From assembly GCA_003945285.1 (NCBI GenBank), contig AP019005.1:806001-870000 (forward strand): a DNA stretch of 64,000 nucleotides, given 5' to 3'. Position numbers and translations under genes: made by a program. Shown piece after piece: positions 28,574 to 37,427 of this stretch (the first letter of the stretch is position 1; each line of letters opens with the position of its first letter). This DNA is from Hydrogenimonas sp. Lineage in GTDB: Bacteria; Campylobacterota; Campylobacteria; Campylobacterales; Hydrogenimonadaceae. Under the pieces are notes generated by a model. It had not been told where the DNA came from. It saw only the letters and a program-made list of their open reading frames with translations, and did not search any database.

Positions 28574-30315
28574 GAGTGACAGCATGTCCGCTTGACTGCT
28601 ACGACGCATGTGCCGTGGTGGTCGACCCGGAAACTTTGAAGATGACCGGGCTGGAGAGCCACCCTTTCACTCAGGGAGCTCTGTGTGCCCATCTCAACAG
28701 GCACTACAAGGAGGCCGAGCGTATCCGCAAACCGCGAATCGACGGCAAAGAGGTCTCAATGGAAGAAGCCCTGGAAGCCGCTGCCGAGGCTATCAGAGAG
28801 GCGGGAGAGGACTTTCTGCTCTACAGGGGAAGCGGAAACGTAGGCTTCATGCAGTCGGTAACGGAGCACTTCACAGCCGCATACGGCGGATGGACCACAG
28901 AAGGGTCGCTCTGCGACGGTTCCGGGCAGGCCGGTATCGAGGCGGGCCGCGGTCTCTCGCTGGCCCTTCCGCCTGAGTCGATAGAGCAGGCCGAAGCGAT
29001 CGTCGTCTGGGGGAGAAACATATCTGTCACCAATCCCCATATGAGACGTCTGCTCAAAGGTAAGAGACTCATCGTCATAGACCCGGTAAGGACCAAGATA
29101 GCGAAGGAGGCGGATCTATACCTTCAGATTCGGCCGAGAAGCGACTTCTATCTGGCCGTTCTGCTGGCGCGCTTCATGTTCATGGAGGATATGGAAGACA
29201 AAGCGTTCATGGAAGAGAGATGCGAAGATGCCGACTGGTACTACGACTTTCTCAGAACCTTCCGGATAAAGGTTTCGCTCGCCAAATGCGATATCGAGCT
29301 TGACGACCTGGGCGATCTTCTATATCAGATGCAGAACAAGAAGACGGTCTTCCTCGTAGGCACCGGGGTTCAGAAGTACTCCATAGGTGACCAGGTACTG
29401 CAGGCGATCGACGGGCTTGCGGCCGTACTCGGCTTTTTCGGAAAACCGGGATGCGGGGTGAGTTTTCTTTCCGACTCCACGGCGGGCTTTCGCATACCGT
29501 TCAACTTTTCGAAAAAGAGGTGTGCCAAGCCTGTAGCCCCTTTCGGGCGCTTCAAGACGGTACTGGTGCAGGGAGCCAACCCGCTGGCGCAGATGCCGGG
29601 CCTCTCAAAGGTCGAAGAGGAGATCGGGAAGGTCGAAAATCTCATCTACTTCGGTCTATATGAGAATGAAACCAGCCGAAAGGCGAAGATTGTCATACCG
29701 GCCAAAGATTTCCTCGAAAAAGAGGATCTCCGCCTCAGCTACGGCCATCAGTATGTACAGCCCATGCCGAAGATCAAAGAGGCGGAGTACGGAATAAGTG
29801 AGTATGAGTTTGCCAGGTACATGTTCGACAAACTGGGCCTCGAAGGGCTCAGGGAGGAGCGCTACTACATCGAATATATGCTCGACCAGTGTATAAAAGA
29901 GGGGGAGATTCTGAAATCTCCCGCATACAAAGAGCTTCCCTACGCAGAAGAGTTCGAAACAGATAGCGGCAACTACGAGTTTCTCGAGGAGTTCGAGGAT
30001 GATTTCGATGAAGAGGAGGAGGGTTTCTGGCTCCTTACACCCAAAAGCCCACACTCGCTCAACAGCCAGTTCCGGCGTGAGAATTTCGTTATGCTCCACC
30101 CCTGCCACGGCTTTGCGGAGAGTGATAGAGTCAGGGTCTCTTCCGAGTACGGGGAGGTCGAGCTTCCGGTAAAGGTGAGCGAAGATCTGCGTAAAGACTG
30201 CGTACTGATCTATGCAGGCACTCCGGGAGTGAACTACCTGACTCCGCCGATGAGAAGCCTGATGGGCAAGAGTGCCTGCTACCAGGAGGTAAAAGTGAAA
30301 GTTGAAAGGATATAG
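28570..30315 (+). CDS. Molybdopterin-dependent oxidoreductase (DMSO reductase superfamily), substrate unknown
   Basis: The 581 residues begin without a signal peptide, so the enzyme should be cytosolic. Cys6, 10, 14 and 39 (CPLDCYDAC and GALCAH) form an N-terminal [4Fe-4S] site. Later marks are LYRGSGNVGFMQS, EGSLCDGSGQAG (Cys115, a possible metal ligand position), VVWGRNISVTNPHMRR, LIVIDPVRTKIAKEAD and a C-terminal MopB-binding barrel (MLHPCHGFAESDRVRVSSEYG). It is shorter than formate dehydrogenases and has an acidic insert near 455-480. It overlaps the adaptor gene and abuts argD. The substrate cannot be deduced. Confidence 0.85.
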   Translation: MRVTACPLDCYDACAVVVDPETLKMTGLESHPFTQGALCAHLNRHYKEAERIRKPRIDGKEVSMEEALEAAAEAIREAGEDFLLYRGSGNVGFMQSVTEHFTAAYGGWTTEGSLCDGSGQAGIEAGRGLSLALPPESIEQAEAIVVWGRNISVTNPHMRRLLKGKRLIVIDPVRTKIAKEADLYLQIRPRSDFYLAVLLARFMFMEDMEDKAFMEERCEDADWYYDFLRTFRIKVSLAKCDIELDDLGDLLYQMQNKKTVFLVGTGVQKYSIGDQVLQAIDGLAAVLGFFGKPGCGVSFLSDSTAGFRIPFNFSKKRCAKPVAPFGRFKTVLVQGANPLAQMPGLSKVEEEIGKVENLIYFGLYENETSRKAKIVIPAKDFLEKEDLRLSYGHQYVQPMPKIKEAEYGISEYEFARYMFDKLGLEGLREERYYIEYMLDQCIKEGEILKSPAYKELPYAEEFETDSGNYEFLEEFEDDFDEEEEGFWLLTPKSPHSLNSQFRRENFVMLHPCHGFAESDRVRVSSEYGEVELPVKVSEDLRKDCVLIYAGTPGVNYLTPPMRSLMGKSACYQEVKVKVERI

Positions 30316-31497
30316 ATGGGAATTGAAGAGATCGACAAGAGCTATGTACTCCAGACATATGCCAGAAACTATGTAAATTTCGTCAGGGGGGAGAATTCGA
30401 TCCTTTACGACGAAAACGGAAAAGATTATGTAGATTTCGGAAGCGGTATAGCGGTCTGCAGCGTAGGTCACGCAAACCCGAGGCTCTCAAAGGCTATCTG
30501 CGACCAGGCTTCCAGACTGATACATGTTTCAAACCTCTATCTCATCGAGCCGCAGGCTCTTCTGGCGAAGCGGCTGGCAGAGCTCAGCGGCTACGATGTC
30601 AGGACCTTTTTCGCAAACAGCGGGGCGGAGGCGAACGAGGGTGCGATAAAGATGGCGAGAAAGTACGGTGAAGTTGAGGGAGAGGTGAAACGGTACAAAA
30701 TCGTAACGCTCGAACACTCTTTCCACGGACGCACCATTACCGCACTAAAAGCTACCGGGCAGGAGTCGATGCACAACTATTTCGGCCCTTTTCCCGACGG
30801 ATTCGTCTATGCGAGAGATATAAACCATGTATATGAACTGCTGGACGACCATACGGTAGCCGTGATGATAGAGCTGGTACAGGGGGAGGGCGGTGTTCAG
30901 CCTATGGACCGTGAAGAGGTTCAGAGACTGGCCGCGGAGCTGAAAAAGAGGGATATTCTGCTGATAGTGGATGAGGTTCAGACAGGCATCTACCGTACCG
31001 GAGAGGTATTGGCAAGCAACCTCTACGAGATAACACCCGATATTATAACCCTGGCCAAGGGGCTTGGCGGAGGAGTGCCGATAGGTGCCGTGATGACTAC
31101 CCACAAGGAGATACTCAAAACCGGTGAGCACGGCAGCACGTTCGGCGGGAACCTCCTCTCTACAAGGGCGGCTCTGGAGGTGCTTGATATACTAGAAGAG
31201 CACAAAGAGAGCGGTGTACTCGACCATATGCTGCTCCTTTTTGAAGAGCGTCTAAAAAGTGTCTGCTCCGGCCACCATGAGCTCTTCGAGAAGGAGGTGG
31301 GAGTCGGCTTCATGCGGGGGCTTCGCGTCAAAGATGGGCGTGACGCCTCGGAAGTGATAAAAGCTGCCTTCGAAGAGGGTGTCGTAGTACTCAAAGCCGG
31401 GAAGAACACTGTACGTTTCCTGCCGGTCCTGACAATTACGAAAGAGGAGATGGAGCTTGGTTTCGAACGTTTCGAACGTGCGCTCACTCATCTGTAG
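30316..31497 (+). CDS. argD: Acetylornithine aminotransferase
   Basis: PLP enzyme of arginine synthesis (N-acetylglutamate semialdehyde to N-acetylornithine), often also acting in lysine synthesis. The 393 residues show FGSGIAVCSVGHANP, FFANSGAEANEGAIKMARKYG, LEHSFHGRT, IVDEVQTGIYRTG and the PLP lysine in TLAKGLGGGVPIGA. GEHGSTFGGNLLS completes the site. It starts directly after the oxidoreductase stop, and the next gene begins inside its 3' end. argB lies 20 kb away, so arginine genes are scattered here. Other class III aminotransferases are possible but the motifs favour ArgD. Confidence 0.93.
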   Translation: MGIEEIDKSYVLQTYARNYVNFVRGENSILYDENGKDYVDFGSGIAVCSVGHANPRLSKAICDQASRLIHVSNLYLIEPQALLAKRLAELSGYDVRTFFANSGAEANEGAIKMARKYGEVEGEVKRYKIVTLEHSFHGRTITALKATGQESMHNYFGPFPDGFVYARDINHVYELLDDHTVAVMIELVQGEGGVQPMDREEVQRLAAELKKRDILLIVDEVQTGIYRTGEVLASNLYEITPDIITLAKGLGGGVPIGAVMTTHKEILKTGEHGSTFGGNLLSTRAALEVLDILEEHKESGVLDHMLLLFEERLKSVCSGHHELFEKEVGVGFMRGLRVKDGRDASEVIKAAFEEGVVVLKAGKNTVRFLPVLTITKEEMELGFERFERALTHL

Positions 31498-32680
31498 TGT
31501 ACTCCTTGCCGCTTCTCTTCATGCCGGAACGAAACCAGAATCTCTCCTCTCTACCCTGAAGGAGAGCTCTTTTGCGCTTCAGCATGAGAAAAACAGTGCC
31601 GAGAGCGGAAAGCTTGAGTATAGCTGGATAAATCCGATTACGGTCGGATACGACTACTCGAAATCGAACCAGTTCGACCGCACCCAGATAAACCGTTCAC
31701 TCTCTGTCAGGGTCGATCAGCCCATATTCAAAAGCGGCGGCATCTGGTATGCCGTAAAGTATGCCAAAGCTTCTCGTATAGTGGGCGATATCGGCATAGA
31801 GGCGCAGAAAAGAGCTATGGTGAAGCTTGCCCTGAGCTCTCTTTTCAATATAAAAAAGAGCCAGCTGCAGATTAAAAAGCAGAAGCTTCTTATAGAGAAC
31901 GACCGTATAGACATAGAGAGAAAGAAGGAGCAGTATCTCAGCGGAGATCTCGACGGAAGTTTCCTTGATCAGGCCATTTTGCAGAAGAACCGGGATACGA
32001 TGGCCCTCTTCTCTTTAGAAGAGGGTCTTGCAAGCTTCAGAAAAAGCTTCGCCGACCTGAGCGATCTGGACCCGCAAAAGGTGAAGCTCCCGCACTTCAG
32101 CCTTGTCAGCGAAGATAGTTTTTTGAAAAACAATATTGACCTTGCGTTGAGTGCCGAAGAGATAGAGCAAAAAGAGTACTTCAACATTATGACTTGGACG
32201 AGATACATGCCTACTCTCTCCGTACAGGGTTCATGGGTCAAACCCTACAAAAACGGCTCTATCTATCTGAGTAGCTACCCAAACGCCACAAAGTCCTATT
32301 ATGTTTACGGATTCAGGATATCAATTCCTATAGATGTCACATCGTACCATGCGATAGAGTCTGCCAGGGCAGATTATCTCCGTGCGAAGATAGATCATGA
32401 CGACAAGAAGATCGAGGCCTCAAACCTCTATGGAGAGGTTTTGAAGCGTCTGAATATAGTTGAGAAGAAGGTTGAGCTCGCCAAAGAGGATGAGGCTCTC
32501 TATGAGAGCCTTGTCAAAAGAACAGAAGAGAAGGTGAAGGCCGGGGAGATGACGATATTCGATCTGCAGACTATGGAGAATTCAAGAGAGATAAGGGTGC
32601 TTGACAGGAAAATTTACGAAATAGAGAAGCAGTTGATACTTCTAGATCTTTACGAGAAGATGTATGAGAGTTCCGTTTAG
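31457..32680 (+). CDS. TolC-family outer membrane efflux protein
   Basis: The 407 residues have a signal peptide (RSLICSVLLAASLHAG) and two long helical repeats typical of OEP proteins (LEYSWINPITVGYDYSKS start, then coiled segments near 110-190 and 310-400). DQPIFKSGGIWYAVKYAKAS is the usual first-strand region. The frame lacks an ATG: TTG at 31457 has AGGAG seven bases upstream, while GTG at 31478 gives a tidier signal peptide. Either overlaps argD. With the adaptor gene upstream it would make two parts of a tripartite system. The next gene overlaps its end by 17 bp. Confidence 0.85.
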   Translation: MVSNVSNVRSLICSVLLAASLHAGTKPESLLSTLKESSFALQHEKNSAESGKLEYSWINPITVGYDYSKSNQFDRTQINRSLSVRVDQPIFKSGGIWYAVKYAKASRIVGDIGIEAQKRAMVKLALSSLFNIKKSQLQIKKQKLLIENDRIDIERKKEQYLSGDLDGSFLDQAILQKNRDTMALFSLEEGLASFRKSFADLSDLDPQKVKLPHFSLVSEDSFLKNNIDLALSAEEIEQKEYFNIMTWTRYMPTLSVQGSWVKPYKNGSIYLSSYPNATKSYYVYGFRISIPIDVTSYHAIESARADYLRAKIDHDDKKIEASNLYGEVLKRLNIVEKKVELAKEDEALYESLVKRTEEKVKAGEMTIFDLQTMENSREIRVLDRKIYEIEKQLILLDLYEKMYESSV

Positions 32681-33677
32681 CGAATATATGAACGAGTGGC
32701 TCTACGGGCCGGACGGCTACTACGCTTCGTTCAAGACGATAGGGAAAGAGGGTGACTTCTATACGGCTGTAAGCACCAGCCGTTTTTTCGGAGCGACCAT
32801 AGCCCATTACTTTGTCTCTCTTGTGAAAGAGAATAGGCTCTCTCCGGCATCTACGGTAGTGGAAATAGGGGCACACCAGGGGTATTTGCTGGGAGATATG
32901 ATAGAGTGGATAGCCCAGGAGGCTCCTGAGCTGCTGGAGACGCTGAGCTTTGCGATTGTCGAGAGGCAGCCGGGACTTCAGAGGGTTCAAAGAGAGTATT
33001 TCAAAGAGCGCTTCGGTGCGGAGATAGAGCTTATACACTATACAGATCCGCGGCAGATGGGCGGGAAAGAGGTTTTTTTCGTTGCAAACGAGATATTCGA
33101 CTCGTTTCCGTGCGATCTGGTCTACAAAGAGAAAACCGCGCTGGTGGAAGTAGGGGAAGAGCTAGATAGCGTAGAGTTCGATGGGGATGATGAGCAGGTG
33201 TTGGATATTGCCGACAGGTACGGCCAGACGAAAGGGGAGGTGGCACGCGGCTACGAGGCGTTTGCCGCTTCGCTTTTCGATGCGGCTGAGCGGATCGTTT
33301 TCGTCTCTTTCGACTATGGTGACAAAGAGGTTAGGAACGACTTCTCCATACGGATATACAAGGGTCATGAAGTCTTTCCCCTTTTCGAGGATGGGGTGGA
33401 GCTCAAATCTCTTTTCGGTAGGAGCGACATAACCTACGATGTCAACTTCTCACACCTGATAGACGCTTTCAAGGAGGCAGGTTTTAACCTGCACGCATAT
33501 AAAACCCAGTTGCGCGCACTCACCGAGTACGGTCTGCCGGAGCTGATAGAGCAGCTTGCTAAACTCGGCAACCGTACGCTCTACATCAGGGAGGTAAACA
33601 AGATCAAAACCTTAATCGATCCTACGATTATGGGAGAGCGTTTCAAACTTGTTGAATTCCATAAGAATATCGGTTAG
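32664..33677 (+). CDS. SAM-dependent methyltransferase, MidA/NDUFAF7 family
   Basis: The 337 residues match the COG1565 family. Marks are FSEYMNEWLYGPDGYYAS near the start, GDFYTAVSTSRFFGATIAHYF, the SAM-binding VVEIGAHQGYLLGDM segment, and FFVANEIFDSFPCDLVY. The eukaryotic member methylates an arginine of complex I; the bacterial substrate is not known to me. The ATG lies inside the 3' end of the TolC-like gene, so translation is probably coupled. Length is slightly below the family norm of about 370-390. Confidence 0.85.
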   Translation: MRVPFSEYMNEWLYGPDGYYASFKTIGKEGDFYTAVSTSRFFGATIAHYFVSLVKENRLSPASTVVEIGAHQGYLLGDMIEWIAQEAPELLETLSFAIVERQPGLQRVQREYFKERFGAEIELIHYTDPRQMGGKEVFFVANEIFDSFPCDLVYKEKTALVEVGEELDSVEFDGDDEQVLDIADRYGQTKGEVARGYEAFAASLFDAAERIVFVSFDYGDKEVRNDFSIRIYKGHEVFPLFEDGVELKSLFGRSDITYDVNFSHLIDAFKEAGFNLHAYKTQLRALTEYGLPELIEQLAKLGNRTLYIREVNKIKTLIDPTIMGERFKLVEFHKNIG

Positions 33678-33680
33678 AAT
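33675..33680 (+). promoter_or_regulatory. -10-like box at the ankyrin gene start
   Basis: TAGAAT lies six bases before the ATG at 33687, overlapping the stop of the methyltransferase gene. No good Shine-Dalgarno sequence separates them, so an internal leaderless transcript is possible. Confidence 0.35.
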
Positions 33681-33686
33681 ATAGGT

Positions 33687-34295
33687 ATGAAGAGAATAAT
33701 TATTATTGCACTATTTTTATCTGTTTACCTATTCGCAGACTCCTCGAACGGATGGAAGCCGTTGCACGAAGCGGCCTATGCGGGAGATATGAAGAGGGTA
33801 GAGAGTATCGTATCGAAAGGCGGCAGCGATATAGACGCGCAGTCTAAAGCGGGTATTTCGCCGCTTCATATTGCGGTTAAGACCAGAAATCTGAAGATGG
33901 TGGAGTATCTGCTGGATCACGGTGCGGATGTGGATATTCAGGATAACAACGGATACACACCGCTGCACTATGCGGTCTCTCAGCATAGATTAAAGATAGT
34001 ACACTCGCTTATATTGCATGATGCAGATGTAAATCTGCAAAACGGTGCAGGTATAACTCCGCTTCAGCAGGCTGCGTACAGCAACGACTTTACGATAGCC
34101 GATTTTCTGCTGAGAAACGGGGCTGACCCCGACATTTTGAATCTCAACGGGGTCAATGCCTGTGAACTGGCTTACGCCAAAGGGAATTTCGCGATGGCGG
34201 AGCATCTTAAGCCGTTTACGCACGGGGAGTGCGGAAAGTATGTAGATGAACTGAAAAAGGGAGGAAAGAGAGATGAGAGTCACGGTAAACGGTGA
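33687..34295 (+). CDS. Exported ankyrin-repeat protein
   Basis: The 202 residues have a signal peptide (MKRIIIIALFLSVYLFADS) and about five ankyrin repeats between 22 and 180, with clear cores such as GWKPLHEAAYAGD, GISPLHIAVKTRN, GYTPLHYAVSQHR and GITPLQQAAYSND. Ankyrin arrays bind other proteins; in related bacteria some sit near catalase or stress genes, but no such neighbour is here. The C-terminus ([24 protein letters not shown]) is basic and overlaps thiS by 23 bp. Confidence 0.85.
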   Translation: MKRIIIIALFLSVYLFADSSNGWKPLHEAAYAGDMKRVESIVSKGGSDIDAQSKAGISPLHIAVKTRNLKMVEYLLDHGADVDIQDNNGYTPLHYAVSQHRLKIVHSLILHDADVNLQNGAGITPLQQAAYSNDFTIADFLLRNGADPDILNLNGVNACELAYAKGNFAMAEHLKPFTHGECGKYVDELKKGGKRDESHGKR

Positions 34296-34473
34296 GGTTA
34301 AAGAGTTCAGGGAGGGAGCGACTCTTCAGCAGATAATGGAGAAGCTGGGAATCGCCGAAAAGGTTATGGCTGCCGCCGTAAATATGGATGTGGTGAAAAA
34401 GGAGAGGTGGGGGAGTTTTTCCCCGAAAGACGGAGACAGGGTAGAGCTTCTACACTTTGTTGGAGGAGGTTGA
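34273..34473 (+). CDS. thiS: Sulfur carrier protein ThiS
   Basis: The 66-residue beta-grasp protein begins [11 protein letters not shown], contains [17 protein letters not shown] and ends HFVGGG. The terminal Gly-Gly is adenylated and thiocarboxylated to give sulfur to the thiazole of thiamine. AGGAAAGAG lies before the ATG inside the ankyrin gene. No thiG, thiF or thiH is adjacent. Its 3' end runs 24 bp into the convergent acpS gene. A MoaD-like role is possible given the upstream molybdopterin enzyme, but the sequence looks like ThiS. Confidence 0.85.
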   Translation: MRVTVNGEVKEFREGATLQQIMEKLGIAEKVMAAAVNMDVVKKERWGSFSPKDGDRVELLHFVGGG

Positions 34474-34815
34474 CTCCAGAGCGGCTACGGCTATCGCGAA
34501 ACCTCCGTCGTGGGCGATGGATAGGGATGTGGAGCCGATGCCGAACCTCTCTGCAATATGATCTGAAAGGGTAAAAGAGGGGGAGCCTTTTTCATCTTTC
34601 GATATTTTGATATCGTGAAAACCGAGCTCTTCGCCTATGCCGGTACCGAGAGCTTTTGAGACGGCCTCCTTGGCGGCCCAGAAACCTGCGGCGGTCTGAG
34701 GCGTCTTGGCAAGAGCCGCCTCATCTTCGCTAAGATATCTGAGAAGAAACCTCTTTCCATGTTTTTGAATGGACTTCTCGATCCTGTCGATCACCACTAT
34801 ATCGACACCTATCAT
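34450..34815 (-). CDS. acpS: Holo-[acyl-carrier-protein] synthase
   Basis: Transfers phosphopantetheine from CoA to acyl carrier protein. The 121 residues show the AcpS start [15 protein letters not shown], the [17 protein letters not shown] motif with the catalytic acidic residues, and [13 protein letters not shown] near the end. The start overlaps the fliL stop in ATGA and the stop overlaps thiS tail to tail. Confidence 0.95.
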   Translation of the reverse strand: MIGVDIVVIDRIEKSIQKHGKRFLLRYLSEDEAALAKTPQTAAGFWAAKEAVSKALGTGIGEELGFHDIKISKDEKGSPSFTLSDHIAERFGIGSTSLSIAHDGGFAIAVAALESTSSNKV

Positions 34816-35351
34816 TGAATGACAAATTCCGTAAAGTATATTCGGCGTATCTCGCCGTCTTCCAGATATTTGTTTATCTGTGAAACGATCTCATCTTTCA
34901 ATTTCGACTTCCCTTTTGCCGTGGTGATCTCTTCGACCGTTTTGGACGAAAGTACGGATATTACGATGTCTCTTATGAGCGGAGTCTTCTTGTCGAGCTC
35001 CGGAGTCAGCTCCTCTCCATCCTCTTCAAGGTTCATCTTCACTACCAGGTAGCGGCGGCCGTTTTCACTCATGAGGTTGACGGTAAATTTGTCGAGCGGG
35101 TACATAGGGCCGACCGTCATGTCGTCGCTTCTGCTCCTCTTCCGTTTCTTTTCTACCTTCTCCTGTGTTACCTGTGTGCCGTCTCCACCGTCATCACCGG
35201 AGAGCATCAGGTAGGCAACAATGCCGCCGATGGCCAGTACCAGCACCAGAAGAACGACTACGATTATAAGGACTATATTGCTTCCGCCGCCCTTTTTGCT
35301 TCCGCTTTCCGTTTCGCTCTCCCGGTTCTCTTCTTTCTCTTCTTCAGCCAT
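34812..35351 (-). CDS. fliL: Flagellar basal body-associated protein FliL
   Basis: Single-pass inner-membrane protein that surrounds the flagellar stator. The 179 residues have a short charged N-terminus, a membrane segment (about 25-50, [25 protein letters not shown]), an acidic/basic linker and the periplasmic domain ending [30 protein letters not shown] is characteristic. AGGAGA lies before the ATG. It is co-transcribed with acpS; no other flagellar gene is in the window. Confidence 0.94.
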   Translation of the reverse strand: MAEEEKEENRESETESGSKKGGGSNIVLIIVVVLLVLVLAIGGIVAYLMLSGDDGGDGTQVTQEKVEKKRKRSRSDDMTVGPMYPLDKFTVNLMSENGRRYLVVKMNLEEDGEELTPELDKKTPLIRDIVISVLSSKTVEEITTAKGKSKLKDEIVSQINKYLEDGEIRRIYFTEFVIQ

Positions 35352-35683
35352 CTCTTCTCCTAAAGATAATTTGTTCCGTACAAAACCGCATTTGTGCGCA
35401 TCCGTGTTGCGGAATCTTTTATCCTATATCGGCCTATAGAGTTTGTAGGTTTAGCCGCAATTATACCAGATAGAGTTTCCGGAATCCCGAAACAGGTAAG
35501 ATTGAAATCGTTGTGATACTTGTTATCAGGCGGTTTCGGGAGATTTTGGGCGCACCTGCAGGAGGTGTCGAGAAATCTTGCGGTATATCACGGCGATTGT
35601 CGTAACGGGATATTATACTCCCTGACTTGGAAATGTTCTCCATTCAGCCGTTTTTCGATAAAATGGCATTAAAAAGAGTTGGA
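35352..35683. other. Gap between fliL and the mlaE-like gene
   Basis: This 332-base gap holds ATTATA at 35460-35465, which on the minus strand is TATAAT within TGGTATAAT, an extended -10 candidate for fliL. It also holds a copy of repeat family 3 from 35481. GATAAAATGGC near 35655 is a plus-strand -10 candidate for the permease gene. No other gene was found. Confidence 0.5.
35481..35616 (+). repeat. Dispersed repeat family 3, copy with poor right end
   Basis: GGAATCCCGAAACAGG, then TTGAAATCGTTGTGATACTT and TCAGGCGGTTTCGGGAGAT, line up without gaps with the copy at 60727 (GAATCTCGAAATAGA, TTGAAATCGTTACGATGCTT, TCAGGCGGTTTCGTGAAAA). GCGCACC also matches. The right inverted end is not clear; AACGGGATATT near 35606-35616 may be its remnant. 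Confidence 0.65.
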
Positions 35684-36484
35684 ATGATGTGGATTGAGAA
35701 TTTTTTTGCATGGATCGGAAAACCGTTTGTCCATCTGTACGAAATGATGAACGGTTTCGGACGTTTCATAGAGTTTCAGCTCTCACTGGTTCCGCTCTAC
35801 TTCAGGAGACCATACAGGGTCAGGGAGTTTTTCCAACAGATGGAAAGCATCGGCATCGGTACACTGGGAGTCATTCTGCTTACAGCTCTCTTTACCGGAA
35901 TGGTCGAAGCGATACAGCTCTACCACGGATTTCACCGTTTCGGTGCCGAAAACTTCATGGGATACACCATTTTTGTCTCCATATCGAGGGAGCTTGGGCC
36001 GGTCTTCGCCGCACTTATGCTCATTTCACGTGCCGTCAGTGCGATGGCAGCGGAGCTTGGAACCATGCGTGTGACCGAACAGATAGACGCCATTGAGACA
36101 CTTGCTGTAGATTCGAAGAAGTTTCTCATCATTCCACGCATACTTGCGACTACGGTCTCGCTTCCGCTTCTCGTGATAACTTTCGATTTCGTAGGAAATA
36201 TAAGCGCATACCTTATTTCCACGAAGGCTCTCGGAGTCAACCCCATAGCCTACCAGAACACTATACAGCAGTATCTGGAGTTCGGAGATATCGGTACAGG
36301 TGTCATAAAAGCGACTGTGTTCGGATTTTTAGTCAGCTCCATAGGAAGCTATCTGGGATATATCGCGAGGGGCGGTGCCAGGGGGGTCGGCATTGCGACC
36401 ACCTCCGCGGTAGTCTATTCGGCCGTAACGATTTTCGCGGCCAACTACCTGCTATCTTCTCTCTTTCTTTTCCTCGACTGGTAG
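35684..36484 (+). CDS. MlaE-family ABC permease
   Basis: Inner-membrane permease of Mla-type phospholipid transport between the membranes. The 266 residues show the MlaE marks RREFFQQMESIGIGTLGVI-like segment, FTGMVEAIQLYHGFHRFGAE, ISRELGPVFAALMLISRAVSAMAAELGTMRVTEQIDAIETL and GYIARGGARGVGIATTSAVVYS. I use the ATG at 35684 because GATAAAATGG just upstream looks like the promoter and AGAGTTGGA like the ribosome site; the frame is open 57 bases further. Its likely ATPase partner type is seen at 63586, far away. An MlaF gene next to it would be usual; here none is adjacent. Confidence 0.9.
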   Translation: MMWIENFFAWIGKPFVHLYEMMNGFGRFIEFQLSLVPLYFRRPYRVREFFQQMESIGIGTLGVILLTALFTGMVEAIQLYHGFHRFGAENFMGYTIFVSISRELGPVFAALMLISRAVSAMAAELGTMRVTEQIDAIETLAVDSKKFLIIPRILATTVSLPLLVITFDFVGNISAYLISTKALGVNPIAYQNTIQQYLEFGDIGTGVIKATVFGFLVSSIGSYLGYIARGGARGVGIATTSAVVYSAVTIFAANYLLSSLFLFLDW

Positions 36485-36491
36485 CGGAGCG

Positions 36492-36770
36492 TCAGCTGCA
36501 GCGGTCGATGCCGAGTTTTCTCATAAGAGAGTCGAAAAAAGGGCCAGACTCCTTGTCGTAATCATCATGAAACTCTATGGAGACTATGCCGCGGCCGTCA
36601 CGCTCGTTCGTGTCGCTCACTTCGACGTTGCACTCTTTTCTGTAACTGAGTCTATTCAGGGCATCGAAGATCTTCTCTCTCTCCTCTTCGGATCTGTAGA
36701 GAAGTTCGAGTCTTGCGTAACGCTCCTCTCTTGAGTGTATAGCGGTTATGGAATCTAGAATATCGGGCAT
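36492..36770 (-). CDS. Small DDYDK-motif protein of unknown function, paralogue A
   Basis: I do not recognise this 92-residue soluble protein. It shares HSREERYARLELLYRS and a C-terminal block IEFHDDYDKESG...KLGIDRC with the 100-residue protein at 43601 (FRREERYEGLQLVFKE and IEFNDDYDKDGG...KLGIDRC); 19 of the last 31 aligned residues are identical. No membrane segment or known domain is visible. It converges on the mlaE-like gene seven bases away and diverges from pssA. A single Cys near the C-terminus is shared by both paralogues. Confidence 0.75.
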   Translation of the reverse strand: MPDILDSITAIHSREERYARLELLYRSEEEREKIFDALNRLSYRKECNVEVSDTNERDGRGIVSIEFHDDYDKESGPFFDSLMRKLGIDRCS

Positions 36771-36822
36771 TTGAAGCTTTCTTTATGTAAAATATCGGTG
36801 TGATTATAGCAAAAGGAAACCG

Positions 36823-37377
36823 ATGAATATGTTTTTCGACCCCAAATCGCACTTCAATCTTGCCAACCTCTTCACGATGGTAAACATCACATCGGGGCTG
36901 ATTGCGACCTACCTCATAACGCAGGAGAACTTCTTCTATGCGATAGTCTTCGCATGGATAGGCGGTGCATTCGACATATTCGACGGAAAGATAGCAAGGA
37001 AGTTCAACCTATCCGACGAATTCGGCATACAGCTCGACTCCTTCGCAGACTTTCTCTCGTTCGTACTAGTACCGGTTTTTCTGATCTTCCAGGCGGTCTA
37101 CACACACTTGGAGGGTTTCTGGTTCTATCTCGCCGCGGCGGTAAGCATCTACTACGTAATAAGCGGTCTCAGACGCCTCATACAGTTCAACATAAACGCA
37201 GAAGCAGGAGAAGTCGGAAAGTTCTTCGTAGGGGTCCCGACACCTCTGGGAGCCATCCTGCTGTGGCTCGTCTATCTCGGCTACACATACGGCATAGTGC
37301 CCGGTCAATTAGTCATACTCTTCATGGCGGCCATTGGGTGGCTGCTCAACTCCAGGGTGAAAGTTCCGCACCCGTGA
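36823..37377 (+). CDS. pssA: CDP-diacylglycerol-serine O-phosphatidyltransferase (phosphatidylserine synthase)
   Basis: Makes phosphatidylserine, the precursor of phosphatidylethanolamine. The 184-residue membrane protein has the CDP-alcohol phosphatidyltransferase signature spread as D, DG, AR, G, D, D in FDIFDGKIARKFNLSDEFG and LDSFAD, plus about five membrane segments. FNLANLFTMVNITSGL at the N-terminus is typical of PssA. It is shorter than the usual 230-260 residues at the C-terminal side. AAAAGGAAACCG precedes the ATG. A phosphatidylglycerophosphate synthase is less likely from the N-terminal motif. Confidence 0.88.
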   Translation: MNMFFDPKSHFNLANLFTMVNITSGLIATYLITQENFFYAIVFAWIGGAFDIFDGKIARKFNLSDEFGIQLDSFADFLSFVLVPVFLIFQAVYTHLEGFWFYLAAAVSIYYVISGLRRLIQFNINAEAGEVGKFFVGVPTPLGAILLWLVYLGYTYGIVPGQLVILFMAAIGWLLNSRVKVPHP

Positions 37378-37427
37378 AACCGGGTAGAAGTTAGAGAGTC
37401 AAAGGTGAGAGGGAGGGGTAGACTTTT

